From: Paenibacillus piscarius
Lineage (GTDB): Bacteria; Bacillota; Bacilli; Paenibacillales; Paenibacillaceae
Assembly: GCF_022234545.1 (NCBI RefSeq)
Contig: NZ_JAIEUI010000003.1
Location: forward strand, 464,394 to 528,393
Direction of reading: 5' to 3'
DNA length: 64,000 bases
Positions 42,172-51,250 of the stretch are shown one piece after another. Numbering within the stretch: the stretch's first letter is position 1; every line of letters starts with the position of its first letter. The translations under genes were made by a program, and so were the position numbers. The notes beneath the pieces are model-generated. The model was not told the origin of the DNA. It ran no database searches and saw nothing but the letters and a program-made list of their open reading frames with translations.

Positions 42172-43191
42172 TTGCGCAACAATAAACGAAGTCTTGTCTT
42201 GTTGGTCTTCAGCTTAGTTATGGCTCTGCTGCTTGCCGCTTGCGGCCAGTCGAATAACTCCGGAGGGGGCTCCGGTGCGGCAGCCAATGCCCCGGCGCCG
42301 GAGGCTTCTTCAGCCCCTGCTGCAACATCGGCTGCAGCCGGAAGCTCTGATGACGCGGAGATGGTCACCTTCCAGGATGGAGCCGGGGAGGTTCAGGTGC
42401 CTAAGAACCCGCAGAGAATCGTGGACACCACAGCCTTTTACACAGGCTATCTCCTGGCGCTGGGTGTGGAGCCCGTAGGGGTCATGGAGGGGGCTAAGGC
42501 CAGCCCGTATCTTGCAGACATGCTTGTAGGCGCAGAAGCGCTTGGTAATGATGTCACCCCGGAGAATATTCTGTCGCTGGACCCTGATCTGATTATTGTG
42601 TACACCGGCACGGAAGGCGTTGACAAGCTGAAGGAGATTGCGCCTGTGGTGCAGATTCAATATGGGGCCAAGAATTATAAGGATCAGATGCTTGACTACG
42701 GCAAGCTTCTGAACAAGAATGAGGAGGCCAAGGCCTGGGTTGAGCAGTGGGAAGCCCGGATCGCCGGGCTGAAGCCGCAGGTACAGGCTGCTGTCGGCAA
42801 TAAGACGGTATCCATCCTGAATCCATATGCCAAGGGATTGTATGTCTTCGGGCATAACTATGGCCGGGGCGGCGAGATTCTGTACGGGGAGTTCGGCCTG
42901 AAGGCTCCGGCGGAAGCGCAGAAGGAAGCGATAGACAGCGGAACCGGCTGGGCTTCCATCTCCCTTGAGAAGCTGCCGGACTTTGCCGGCGATATTATCT
43001 TCACCTGTCCATGGTCCGGGGATACTTCTGACCCGAAGGCTGTCTATGACAATGCGCTGTGGAAGGGGCTTCCGGCTGTGAAATCAGGACATGTATTCCA
43101 GCTCAACCCTGCTGCTGACACGTTTAATGATCCGATCTCCCTGGAGAAGCAGCTCGATTTCATTACAACAAGCCTGCTGTCGGTCAAATAA
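42172..43191 (+). CDS. Iron-siderophore ABC transporter substrate-binding lipoprotein (FecB/FhuD type)
   Basis: 339 aa, TTG start with AGGGGG six bases upstream. The signal peptide ends in the lipobox LLAAC (Cys24), followed by a Gly/Ser/Ala/Pro linker to about 60. The rest is a helical-backbone binding protein: VPKNPQRIVDTTAFYTGYLLALG, ENILSLDPDLIIVY, ILNPYAKGLYVFGHNYGRGGEILY. It binds a ferric siderophore outside the membrane for a FecCD-type importer. No permease or ATPase gene is adjacent, so it relies on an importer elsewhere. The Fur box and promoter directly upstream show iron-starvation control. Confidence 0.92.
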   Translation: MRNNKRSLVLLVFSLVMALLLAACGQSNNSGGGSGAAANAPAPEASSAPAATSAAAGSSDDAEMVTFQDGAGEVQVPKNPQRIVDTTAFYTGYLLALGVEPVGVMEGAKASPYLADMLVGAEALGNDVTPENILSLDPDLIIVYTGTEGVDKLKEIAPVVQIQYGAKNYKDQMLDYGKLLNKNEEAKAWVEQWEARIAGLKPQVQAAVGNKTVSILNPYAKGLYVFGHNYGRGGEILYGEFGLKAPAEAQKEAIDSGTGWASISLEKLPDFAGDIIFTCPWSGDTSDPKAVYDNALWKGLPAVKSGHVFQLNPAADTFNDPISLEKQLDFITTSLLSVK

Positions 43192-43206
43192 GCTCTTGCT
43201 GCACCC

Positions 43207-43256
43207 AAAAAAGCTGCGCGGAATCAGGATGAACTCTGATTTCGCGCAGCTTTTGT
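43207..43256. terminator. Bidirectional terminator between the binding protein gene and acnA
   Basis: AAAAGCTGCGCG (43209-43220) pairs with CGCGCAGCTTTT (43243-43254), inner AATCAG/CTGATT. A and T runs on both sides suit two convergent genes. Confidence 0.88.
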
Positions 43257-43268
43257 ATTCAGGCAGGC

Positions 43269-46013
43269 TTATTCCACCGGCAGAGCCGATTCTGAAGCGG
43301 TCGCATCAGCCAGCATCTGGCGGAGTACGGTCTGCAGAATGCCGCCGTTACGGTAGTAGTCGATGTCCACGCTGCTGTCCAGACGGGCAGTGACCGGGAA
43401 CTCGAACTGGGTGCCGTCTTCGCGGGTAGCTGTAACCGTCAGTTCCTGTCCAGGCTGTACGTTATTGTCGAGGCCGGTAATGTCGAAGGTCTCGCGTCCG
43501 GTCAGGCCCATGCTGCTCCAGCCATAGCCTTCCTGGAATTGCAGCGGCAGTACACCCATGCCGACAAGATTGCTGCGGTGAATCCGCTCGAAGCTCTCGG
43601 CGATAACGGCTTTGACGCCCAGCAGCAGCGTTCCCTTGGCTGCCCAGTCACGGGAGCTGCCGGTGCCGTATTCTTTACCGGCGATAACGATCAGATTCTG
43701 CCCGGCAGACTGGTACAGCATAGAGGCGTCATAGATCGACATGACCTCATCGCTCGGCAGGAAGGTGGTTACGCCGCCTTCTGTGCCTGGAGCCACTGCA
43801 TTGCGGATACGGATGTTGGCGAAGGTTCCGCGCATCATCACTTCATGGTTCCCGCGGCGCGAGCCGTAGGAGTTGAAGTCAGCACGTTCCACGCCATGAC
43901 CCCGCAGATATTCTCCGGCTGGGCCTGAGGTAGAGATGTTACCGGCCGGTGAGATATGGTCTGTAGTGACCGAATCGCCCAGCAGTGCAAGCACACGGGA
44001 GCTCCTGATGTCCTTAATGTCGCTTACACCGTCTGCCAGATGCTCGAAGAATGGCGGATTCTGAATGTATGTGGAGTTGCTGTCCCATTCATACAGCTCG
44101 CCTTCCGGTACAGGAATGTTATTCCAGCGTTCATTGGCGGTGAAGACATTCTCGTATTTACGGCGGAACATTTCCGGACTCAGGGAGAGTCCGATTGCTT
44201 CACGGATCTCGGCGGATGTCGGCCAGATGTCAGCCAGGAAGACAGGCTCGCCCTGCGGGTCATAGCCCAGCGGCTCGGTCTTCAGGTCAATATTCACCGT
44301 GCCGGCAAGGGCATAGGCGACCACCAGCGGCGGTGAAGCCAAGTAGTTGGCTTTGACCTGGGCATGGACACGGCCCTCGAAGTTGCGGTTCCCGGATATT
44401 ACAGCAGCAACTGTCATATCATGTTCTGTAATGGCTTCGCTGACTTCATCCGGCAGCGGGCCGGAGTTGCCGATACAGGTAGCGCAGCCGTAACCGGCCA
44501 GATAGAAGCCCAGTGCCTCCAGCGGCTTCAGCAGATCGGCCTTCTGCAGATATTCTGTCACCACCAGGGAGCCGGGGGTCAGACTGCTTTTGACATAGCC
44601 TGGTTTGGTCAGGCCGCGCTCTACAGCCTTCTTGGCCAGCAGCCCAGCGCCCAGCATAACGCTCGGGTTGGAGGTATTCGTACAGCTGGTGATCGCTGCA
44701 ATGACGACCGCTCCGGCGGACATCTTGCTGGTTGTGCCGTTCTTATGCTGCACTTCCACGGTTTCGGCGATCTTCTCATCGCTGAGGCCGTAGCCTCCTT
44801 TATCGATAGGGGTGCGGATAATTCCGTTGAAGTCCTCTTTCATATGGGTCAGCTCTACCCGGTCCTGCGGACGCTTCGGTCCGGCAAGGCTCGGAACCAC
44901 AGAAGCCAGATCCAGCTCAATGGTATCCGTGAATACAGGGTCCGGAGTATCTGCGGTGCGGAACATGCCCTGAGCCTTGTAATAGTCGCCGACCAGCTCC
45001 ACCAGCTCATCCGGGCGTCCGGTGCTGCGCAGATAGGCCAGCGTCTCGTCATCCACCGGGAAGAAGCCGATCGTTGCACCGTACTCCGGCGCCATGTTGG
45101 CAACCGTTGCGCGGTCCGCCAGACTGATGTTAGCCAGTCCGGGACCGTAGAATTCGACGAATTTGCCGACAACGCCCTTCTTGCGCAGCATCTGGGTTAC
45201 AGTAAGAGCCAGGTCAGTTGCCGTAGCACCTTCGATCAGGCTGCCGGTAAGCTTGAAGCCGATGACATCCGGGGTAACGAAATAGAGCGGCTGTCCGAGC
45301 ATGCCTGCTTCCGCTTCAATCCCGCCGACCCCCCAGCCCACTACGCCAAGGCCGTTAATCATCGTAGTGTGAGAGTCTGTTCCGACAAGTGAATCCGGGT
45401 AGACCACAGTCTCGCCGTCAACGGTCTTAGTGGCCGCTACAGAGGCCAGATACTCCAGGTTCACCTGATGCACGATTCCTGTAGCCGGAGGCACCGCACG
45501 GAAGTTATTGAAGGCGGTCTGCGCCCAGCGCAGGAAGCGGTAGCGCTCCTCGTTGCGCTCGAATTCCACGTTCATGTTATAATCCAGCGCATCGGCTGTT
45601 CCGAATGCATCGACCATAACGGAGTGGTCAATAACCAGGTCAACCGGCACGAGCGGGTTAATCTTCTTCGGATCGCCGCCCGCCTTCTTAACGGTGTCGC
45701 GCATCGCTGCCAGATCGACAACCACGGGGACGCCGGTGAAGTCCTGCAGGACAATCCGGGCAGGGATGAACGGAATTTCCTTATTGCGGTCAATACCGCC
45801 CGACCAGTTGGCCAGCTGCTTCACGTGCTCTTCAGTAATCGCCCGTCCATCGTACTGGCGGACAGCCGCCTCAAGCAGTACTTTAATGGAGAAAGGCAGG
45901 GAGGAAATATCGCCTGCGCCTTGCTCTTCCAGCGAATTCAAATGATAGTAGCGATAGTTCTTGCCGCCTGATGTCAGATTCTTGGCCAGTGAGAAATGAT
46001 CCTTGCTTGGCAT
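43269..46013 (-). CDS. acnA: Aconitate hydratase
   Basis: 914 aa from the ATG at 46013 (GAGGAGG upstream on the minus strand; a longer reading has no ribosome site). It interconverts citrate and isocitrate with a [4Fe-4S] cluster. Cluster cysteines are in [17 protein letters not shown] and [11 protein letters not shown]. The swivel domain includes [20 protein letters not shown] and [13 protein letters not shown]. The length and sequence fit the AcnA/CitB type, which in Bacillus also binds RNA when the cluster is lost. It stands alone with a 243-base upstream region that holds two palindromes, one matching the site before the iclR-type gene. Confidence 0.96.
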   Translation of the reverse strand: MPSKDHFSLAKNLTSGGKNYRYYHLNSLEEQGAGDISSLPFSIKVLLEAAVRQYDGRAITEEHVKQLANWSGGIDRNKEIPFIPARIVLQDFTGVPVVVDLAAMRDTVKKAGGDPKKINPLVPVDLVIDHSVMVDAFGTADALDYNMNVEFERNEERYRFLRWAQTAFNNFRAVPPATGIVHQVNLEYLASVAATKTVDGETVVYPDSLVGTDSHTTMINGLGVVGWGVGGIEAEAGMLGQPLYFVTPDVIGFKLTGSLIEGATATDLALTVTQMLRKKGVVGKFVEFYGPGLANISLADRATVANMAPEYGATIGFFPVDDETLAYLRSTGRPDELVELVGDYYKAQGMFRTADTPDPVFTDTIELDLASVVPSLAGPKRPQDRVELTHMKEDFNGIIRTPIDKGGYGLSDEKIAETVEVQHKNGTTSKMSAGAVVIAAITSCTNTSNPSVMLGAGLLAKKAVERGLTKPGYVKSSLTPGSLVVTEYLQKADLLKPLEALGFYLAGYGCATCIGNSGPLPDEVSEAITEHDMTVAAVISGNRNFEGRVHAQVKANYLASPPLVVAYALAGTVNIDLKTEPLGYDPQGEPVFLADIWPTSAEIREAIGLSLSPEMFRRKYENVFTANERWNNIPVPEGELYEWDSNSTYIQNPPFFEHLADGVSDIKDIRSSRVLALLGDSVTTDHISPAGNISTSGPAGEYLRGHGVERADFNSYGSRRGNHEVMMRGTFANIRIRNAVAPGTEGGVTTFLPSDEVMSIYDASMLYQSAGQNLIVIAGKEYGTGSSRDWAAKGTLLLGVKAVIAESFERIHRSNLVGMGVLPLQFQEGYGWSSMGLTGRETFDITGLDNNVQPGQELTVTATREDGTQFEFPVTARLDSSVDIDYYRNGGILQTVLRQMLADATASESALPVE

Positions 46014-46027
46014 ATATGCGCCTCCTC

Positions 46028-46044
46028 GTTTCATCTGATGAAAC
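46028..46044 (-). promoter_or_regulatory. GTTTCA-N5-TGAAAC palindrome in the acnA leader
   Basis: GTTTCATCTGATGAAAC, a perfect 7-3-7 inverted repeat 15 bases upstream of the acnA start, downstream of the likely promoter. It matches the 6-5-6 element in front of the iclR-type gene. In RNA it could also fold beside the ribosome site. Confidence 0.55.
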
Positions 46045-46058
46045 TACATTTCATAATT

Positions 46059-46086
46059 CCTATACTTTTAAGTATAACGTTTACAA
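46059..46086 (-). promoter_or_regulatory. Candidate acnA promoter with an internal palindrome
   Basis: On the minus strand TTGTAA (46081-46086), a 16-base spacer and TATAGG (46059-46064). The palindrome TATACTT-TT-AAGTATA (46061-46076) lies across the spacer and -10 and could be an operator. The remaining gap to 46256 shows no further gene. Confidence 0.45.
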
Positions 46087-46256
46087 GGGGGGGAGTAAAG
46101 TTTTTTTTACTTCAGGATGTGAGGTTTGCCGCAGCAGAAATCGCTGTAAGGCTGCTCCTCCGCAGAGTTAAATCGACGCTGTGCTGTATAGGTGCATGAA
46201 ATCCTTCATATATATAGGACAGCAGCCAAAACGGCAACGAAAGGGCGGAGTATGAA

Positions 46257-47285
46257 ATGGAGCAGCAATGGAAAAAAAGTCTCTATGTCTATGTGGATCA
46301 GCTGAACAAGGGGCGGGTTGCCCCCGGGTCCGGGCCGCGCCATACCACGATCAGGGACCTGCGGTTCGTGGAGGAGCAGCAGGAACGCTCCCGGCGGATT
46401 GCAGAGTGGTACAGACGGCGGGGCATTACTCCGCTGCGCGGCGAGACCGGCGTCAGGACCGTACGTACCGTACGGCAGAACCCGGCCGAGGTCGTTGCCG
46501 ATGTGGCGCTTCACAGCGCCTTCTACTATGAGAAGGGCGGAATGACTCACCGCGAGGATGTGGTGGAATCGGAGCGCCTGACCTTCGTGCGCGAGAAGGG
46601 CGGATGGGAGATTGTGACCGTGGAGCACCGTGTGCCTGAGCGCAGCGGAGTGCGCAAGGTGGTGGAGAGCGAGCCGGCGCTGCGGCTCTCGCAGTGGGGC
46701 GAGGTGCTGCCGTCCCCGCGTCCGTCCCAGCCGCTGCTGAACCGGCGTGTCCTGGGCGGGGCCGGGCGGGAGAGCGCGGTGCGCTACCGCCGGGAGGAGG
46801 CTGCGGCGTATGCCGACCGCTGGTGGAAGGACGGGAACCCGGAGTTCGAGATTTTTGAGGTGGACTGCACCAATTATGTCTCCCAATGTCTCTTTGCAGG
46901 GGGAGCGCCTATCCACTATACTGGTAAAAGAGAAACGGGCTGGTGGTACAAGGGCTACAACGGTGCCCAGGAATGGTGGAGCTTCAGCTGGGCGGTCTCG
47001 GACAGTCTGCAGCGCTATTTGAGCGGAAGCCGCCAGAGCGGTCTGCGCGCCGAGCTCGTCGAGCGTCCCGATCAGCTGCAGCTGGGCGATGTTATCCAGT
47101 ATGACTGGGACGGCAACGGACATTACCAGCACAGCACAGTTGTCACTGCCTTCGATGCAGGCGGCATGCCGCTGGTGAATGCCCGGACCGTCAGCAGCCG
47201 CCACCGCTACTGGGACTATAAGGATTCCTATGCCTGGACGGACCGGACGGCTTATCGTTTTTTTCATATTAATGACTACTTATAA
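46257..47285 (+). CDS. Amidase-domain protein (Amidase_6-like), no signal peptide
   Basis: 342 aa. The C-terminal half (about 175-335) is the putative amidase domain seen in Firmicutes: YRREEAAAYADRWW, FEVDCTNYVSQCLFAGG (probable catalytic Cys in a D-C-T-N-Y motif), GWWYKGYNGAQEWWSFSW, GDVIQYDWDGNGHYQHSTVV (probable catalytic His). The N-terminal half (residues 1-165) is charged, with an NTF2-like strand pattern and no known motif. The family resembles NlpC/P60-type cysteine peptidases of cell-wall peptides, but there is no signal peptide here, so the location is unclear. ddl follows after 19 bases, giving a cell-wall context. Confidence 0.78.
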   Translation: MEQQWKKSLYVYVDQLNKGRVAPGSGPRHTTIRDLRFVEEQQERSRRIAEWYRRRGITPLRGETGVRTVRTVRQNPAEVVADVALHSAFYYEKGGMTHREDVVESERLTFVREKGGWEIVTVEHRVPERSGVRKVVESEPALRLSQWGEVLPSPRPSQPLLNRRVLGGAGRESAVRYRREEAAAYADRWWKDGNPEFEIFEVDCTNYVSQCLFAGGAPIHYTGKRETGWWYKGYNGAQEWWSFSWAVSDSLQRYLSGSRQSGLRAELVERPDQLQLGDVIQYDWDGNGHYQHSTVVTAFDAGGMPLVNARTVSSRHRYWDYKDSYAWTDRTAYRFFHINDYL

Positions 47286-47304
47286 TTCGGAAAGAGGTTA
47301 GGGC

Positions 47305-48396
47305 ATGGGAAACGCTAAGACTACCGTAGGATTGGTGTACGGCGGCAAATCCGGGGAGCATGAGGTATCGCTGCAGACGGCTTTTGCGGTTATGAACGCT
47401 TTTGACTACGATAAATATGAGATTGTTCCGTTCTATATTTCCAAGCGGGGCGTATGGAAGGTGGGGGCAGCGCTTGAGGCTCCCTTCACTGCGATTGAGC
47501 AGCTTAAGCTCACTGAGGCCTCCGGAGATATGGGGACCGCACTGAACGCTGTGTTCAGCGGACTCAGCGGCGGCGAGGCGATCATTGATGTGATGTTCCC
47601 TCTGCTGCATGGCACGAACGGAGAGGACGGCACCATTCAGGGGCTGTTCGAGATGGCGAATATCCCGTACATCGGCGCAGGCGTGCTGGCCTCCTCGGCG
47701 GGCATGGATAAGGTGGTCATGAAGAAGCTGTTCGGCGAGGCCGGGCTGGATCAGTGTGAATACTGTTACTTCAATGCGGCGAACTGGAAGCAGCGCAGTC
47801 ATGAGCTGATTGTCGGCGTGGAGGATAAGCTGGGGTATCCGGTATTCGTCAAGCCGGCCAACCTGGGCTCCAGCGTGGGCATCTCCAAGGCCTCAGACAA
47901 AGAAAGCCTGATCAAGGCGGTGGACCATGCCTTCCGCTATGATACGAAGGTAATCATTGAGGAATTCATCGATGCCCGTGAGGTAGAGGTCGCGGTGCTG
48001 GGCAATGAGGAGCCGGAAGCTTCAGTTCCGGGTGAAATTGTCTCTTCCGGTGAATATTATGATTATGCGGCCAAGTACACCGACGGCAAATCGCAGATGC
48101 TGATTCCGGCACCAGTGGATCCTGAGGTGGCTGACCACCTGCGGGAATCGGCAATTGTGGCCTTCAAGGCCATTGAGGGCAGCGGGATTACCCGGGCCGA
48201 CTTCTTCCTGCGGAAGTCTGACGGCAAGATTCTGATTAATGAAGTGAACACGATGCCGGGCTTCACCCCGTTCAGCATGTATCCGCTGCTGTGGCGTGAG
48301 ACCGGTGTATCCTACCGGGCGCTGCTGGACCGCATGATCAGGCTTGCGCTGGAGCGTTACCGGTTCAGACAGGGACTCAAATACGATAATGAATAA
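47305..48396 (+). CDS. ddl: D-alanine--D-alanine ligase
   Basis: 363 aa, AAAGAGG upstream of the ATG. It makes D-Ala-D-Ala for peptidoglycan using ATP, in the cytoplasm. The N-terminal YGGKSGEHEVSLQTA and PLLHGTNGEDGTIQGLFE, the ATP-grasp PVFVKPANLGSSVGISKA and the metal-binding FLRKSDGKILINEVNTMPGF are typical. The omega-loop has the KY pair (YDYAAKYTDGKS), which points to Ala rather than lactate as second substrate. It is followed by a small conserved-looking gene and uvsE on the same strand. Confidence 0.95.
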   Translation: MGNAKTTVGLVYGGKSGEHEVSLQTAFAVMNAFDYDKYEIVPFYISKRGVWKVGAALEAPFTAIEQLKLTEASGDMGTALNAVFSGLSGGEAIIDVMFPLLHGTNGEDGTIQGLFEMANIPYIGAGVLASSAGMDKVVMKKLFGEAGLDQCEYCYFNAANWKQRSHELIVGVEDKLGYPVFVKPANLGSSVGISKASDKESLIKAVDHAFRYDTKVIIEEFIDAREVEVAVLGNEEPEASVPGEIVSSGEYYDYAAKYTDGKSQMLIPAPVDPEVADHLRESAIVAFKAIEGSGITRADFFLRKSDGKILINEVNTMPGFTPFSMYPLLWRETGVSYRALLDRMIRLALERYRFRQGLKYDNE

Positions 48397-48444
48397 TACA
48401 CGGTGATCGGCGGGAGCATTCCGGCCGGGAAGGAGCGAGGTCAA

Positions 48445-48762
48445 ATGGGATTTCAGACAGAATTCAATTCGGTATGCAAGTTCAAGAATGAGCAGGAGCT
48501 GTATGAGCTGCTGGAGTACGGACGTACCAAAATGGTGAAGCAGGGCTTCCGTGTCTATCCGACCGGCCAGAAGGTCATCGCCTATAACCTGGATAATGTG
48601 GCGGTGGCGATTGTCAAGATCTCCGCATCGATTGCTGAAATCAACTTCCAGGGCCATGAGGTAACGGCGGTGGAGATGGATCTGGTCCGCAAGCTGAATG
48701 AGGAAGAATCACGCATCCAGACGGCCCTGGCCTATGAGATGTTCTTCGGGGATGAGGGATGA
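48445..48762 (+). CDS. Small hypothetical protein between ddl and uvsE
   Basis: 105 aa from ATG 48445 (AAGGAG nine bases upstream). I do not recognise the family. The pattern is helix (KFKNEQELYELLEYGRTKMV), then strands (GFRVYPTGQKVIAYNL, NVAVAIVKISASIAEINFQ), then a C-terminal charged helix. This is a compact alpha/beta domain without cysteine motif or membrane segment. The stop overlaps the uvsE ATG (ATGA), so it is translationally coupled to the DNA-repair gene. Confidence 0.7.
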   Translation: MGFQTEFNSVCKFKNEQELYELLEYGRTKMVKQGFRVYPTGQKVIAYNLDNVAVAIVKISASIAEINFQGHEVTAVEMDLVRKLNEEESRIQTALAYEMFFGDEG

Positions 48763-49766
48763 TTGTCCGCTTCGGTTATGTGGCTATGTCTACAGTAATC
48801 AAGGACTGTTCTCCCTCCAAAACGATGACGATGGCAAGCTTCAGCAAGCTGGGTGACCGGGAGGCGGCACTGCGCAAGCTGGAATCGATTGCCCGGATGA
48901 ATCTGCACAATACGCTCCGCCTGCTGAAGCATAATACCGGCTCGGATATTGAGGTCTACCGGATGACCTCCAAGCTGGTTCCGCTGGCGACCCATCCGGA
49001 CTTGGCGGACTGGCATCCGCTAGCTGATCTTGCCGCGGAATTCGCTGAAGTGGGCAGCTATGTGAAGCGCCACGGGATGCGCGTCAGCTTCCACCCGGAT
49101 CACTTCACTGTACTGAGTACGCCGCGTCCTGAGGTACTTGCCAGCTCGGTCCGTGATCTGCAGCATCATGTGGACATGCTGGAGGCCATGGGGCTGCCCG
49201 CCACCGCCAAGAACAATATCCATATTGGCGGAGCCTACGGGGACAAGCCTGCGTCAGCCGCGCGCTTCTGCGAGCAGTGCGCAGCGCTGCCGCTTGCCCT
49301 CCGGGAGCGGATGACGCTGGAGAATGACGACAAGACGTTCAATGCTGTGGAGACACTTGAGGTCTGCCGCAGGCTGGAGCTTCCGATGGTGCTGGATATC
49401 CACCATCAATGGGTGAACAATGAAGGTGAGCTTCCCTGGGAGCTGTGGCCGGAGATTCAGAAGACGTGGACAAGCGCTCTGGCCCAGAAGGATGCCCAGC
49501 CCGGTGAGCCGCTGCCGCCGAAGATTCATGTGTCCAGTCCGCGCAGCCCGTCTGACCCGCGCAGCCATGCCGACGGGGTGGAGCTGGCCCCGCTGCTTGC
49601 CTTCCTGAAGCGGATCGCCGCTGACACGCCGGCCGTGGATGTCATGATTGAAGCGAAGCTTAAGGATGGGGCTCTGTTCGGCCTGATGGAGGAGCTGCAG
49701 GGACTAGCTGCGGGCGGGAACGGAATTATGGTACGAAACGGAGCGAGCGTGAATATAGAACCATAA
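48759..49766 (+). CDS. uvsE: UV damage endonuclease
   Basis: 335 aa. UvsE/UvdE nicks DNA 5' of UV photoproducts as an alternative to UvrABC, common in spore formers. The TIM-barrel signatures are present: RFGYVAMS, MNLHNTLRLLKHN, RVSFHPDHFTVL, NNIHIGGAYGDK, LENDDKTFNA, VLDIHHQWVN, KIHVSSPRS and DVMIEAKLKD. The His/Glu/Asp residues in these motifs bind the metal cluster. The ATG overlaps the preceding stop. An 8-bp inverted repeat (TTAGGCCG/CGGCCTAA, 49786-49831) lies downstream but lacks a U run. Confidence 0.95.
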   Translation: MIVRFGYVAMSTVIKDCSPSKTMTMASFSKLGDREAALRKLESIARMNLHNTLRLLKHNTGSDIEVYRMTSKLVPLATHPDLADWHPLADLAAEFAEVGSYVKRHGMRVSFHPDHFTVLSTPRPEVLASSVRDLQHHVDMLEAMGLPATAKNNIHIGGAYGDKPASAARFCEQCAALPLALRERMTLENDDKTFNAVETLEVCRRLELPMVLDIHHQWVNNEGELPWELWPEIQKTWTSALAQKDAQPGEPLPPKIHVSSPRSPSDPRSHADGVELAPLLAFLKRIAADTPAVDVMIEAKLKDGALFGLMEELQGLAAGGNGIMVRNGASVNIEP

Positions 49767-49935
49767 CCGGCAAAAAACTTGACAGTTAGGCCGTTTAACT
49801 GCGCCGGTTGTGACTTGATAAGTCGGCCTAAATAAGGTACGTTGAATGCAAGTTGAGCAGCCGGAGAATTAGGCGTACTGCTAGAAACAGCGTTCCATGG
49901 GAGAACGACATGTTCAAAGAAAGCGGAGTGAAGAG

Positions 49936-50823
49936 ATGAGTCCTGTAAGTCCTGATAACCGAAATGAACGGGAGCCCTATGTGGTTACAAGCAAGGGACA
50001 TACGGCGGTAGCCATCAATGCGGCCGCCAAAGCGGGGGAATGGATCAAGACCAGACAAGGCCAGGTGAAGGAGCTGGGCAGCAAGACCTCGGCCCAGGAC
50101 CTGGTTACCGAGGTGGACAAAGGGGTGGAGCAAATGATCCGCCGGCTGATCCTGACCCACTATCCGGACCATGCCATCCTTGGGGAAGAAGGGGTTCAGC
50201 CCGGAGCTGAGGCCGTCACCGCCGCCCTGGAGGAGGCGCGTGAGCATGACTATCTGTGGATTGTCGATCCGATCGACGGCACCACCAATTTCGTGCACGG
50301 CTTCCCTTTCTACTGTGTGTCGATTGCACTGGTGGTCAAGGGAGAGCTTACGGTAGGGGTTATCTATGACCCGATTCGGGACGAGATGTTCGTGGCCGAG
50401 AAGGGCAAGGGCGCATATATGCACGGCATCCGGGCAGCTGTGTCGGCGGAAGAAGAGCCGGGCAGCAGCCTGATTGCCATGGGCTTCCCGCCTGACCGGC
50501 TGATTGCCCAGCCGGCCAATCTGGCCGGGCTGCAGCAGATTCTGCCGCAGGTGCGCGGCATCCGTGCCGGAGGCTCGGCAGCCCTGCATCTGGCTTATGT
50601 AGCCGTCGGCCGTGTGGACGGATACTGGGAGGTCGGGCTTAGCCCGTGGGACTGCGCGGCAGGCGTGCTGCTGGTGCTGGAATCCGGCGGCAAGGTTACG
50701 GATACGCTGGGGAACCCTTACGATATCGGCACACGCCATGTCGTGGCAAGCAACGGCAAGATTCATGATTATCTGGTAGCCTCGCTGCAGGCAGCGGAGG
50801 CAACAGGCTTCAAGAAGCAATAG
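49936..50823 (+). CDS. Inositol monophosphatase family protein (SuhB-like)
   Basis: 295 aa from ATG 49936 (GGAG seven bases upstream); an ATG at 49897 has no ribosome site. The metal- and phosphate-binding motifs are ILGEEG, WIVDPIDGTTNFVHGF and WDCAAGVLLV. It hydrolyses myo-inositol-1-phosphate or related sugar phosphates such as fructose-1,6-bisphosphate or NADP; the substrate cannot be read. A small charged protein gene follows after 16 bases. Confidence 0.92.
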   Translation: MSPVSPDNRNEREPYVVTSKGHTAVAINAAAKAGEWIKTRQGQVKELGSKTSAQDLVTEVDKGVEQMIRRLILTHYPDHAILGEEGVQPGAEAVTAALEEAREHDYLWIVDPIDGTTNFVHGFPFYCVSIALVVKGELTVGVIYDPIRDEMFVAEKGKGAYMHGIRAAVSAEEEPGSSLIAMGFPPDRLIAQPANLAGLQQILPQVRGIRAGGSAALHLAYVAVGRVDGYWEVGLSPWDCAAGVLLVLESGGKVTDTLGNPYDIGTRHVVASNGKIHDYLVASLQAAEATGFKKQ

Positions 50824-50839
50824 GAGGGCATGAAGGGTT

Positions 50840-51130
50840 ATGAACGAGAATGACGATTTGGAACGGAAATTAAGCGAGCTGCTGGTAGAAGGCGAGATGG
50901 AGCAGGCTGACCGGAAGGCCAAGGAGCTCCGCCAGATTTCGCCCAAGTACGAGATCCGCATTCAGACCACCCTAGATCCCATTGTGGAAGAAACACTTCG
51001 TTACCGTAAGATAGCCTATGAGCTGGATGACCGGTACGATAAGTATATGAAGCGGGCCGGACAACCAGGCGGCAAGCCGGCCGGCAGCGGCCGGGAGAAG
51101 TCGGATTTATCCGATCACGAGGAGCAATAG
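50840..51130 (+). CDS. Small charged hypothetical protein
   Basis: 96 aa, GAAGGG upstream of the ATG. I do not recognise it. It is strongly charged, mostly helical (LERKLSELLVEGEMEQADRK; EETLRYRKIAYELDDRYDKY), with a disordered Gly/Lys/Ser-rich tail. No membrane segment or cysteine motif. It follows the inositol phosphatase gene by 16 bases and is closed by a terminator, so the two are probably one transcript. Confidence 0.65.
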   Translation: MNENDDLERKLSELLVEGEMEQADRKAKELRQISPKYEIRIQTTLDPIVEETLRYRKIAYELDDRYDKYMKRAGQPGGKPAGSGREKSDLSDHEEQ

Positions 51131-51159
51131 GCTGGACTGCCTGCGGGCGGGCTCAGAAC

Positions 51160-51197
51160 AGAGCGGTTTTCCGGGTTTACCGGGAAGCCGCTCTTTT
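51160..51197 (+). terminator. Intrinsic terminator of the inositol phosphatase operon
   Basis: AGAGCGG (51160-51166) pairs with CCGCTCT (51188-51194), extended inward by TTTTCC/GGGAAG, followed by TTT. Confidence 0.75.
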
Positions 51198-51250
51198 GCG
51201 CAGCGGGGCGGGGTGTTAGAATGGAATTATACTAATTTAGGAGGAATACG

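Noticed and set aside
46206..47267. A minus-strand frame of 353 codons opposite the amidase-domain gene
   Set aside because: It mirrors a gene with clear motifs and coding signal; its composition is that of an antisense frame.
49786..49831. TTAGGCCG/CGGCCTAA inverted repeat after uvsE as a terminator
   Set aside because: Only 8 bp with a 30-base loop and no U run.
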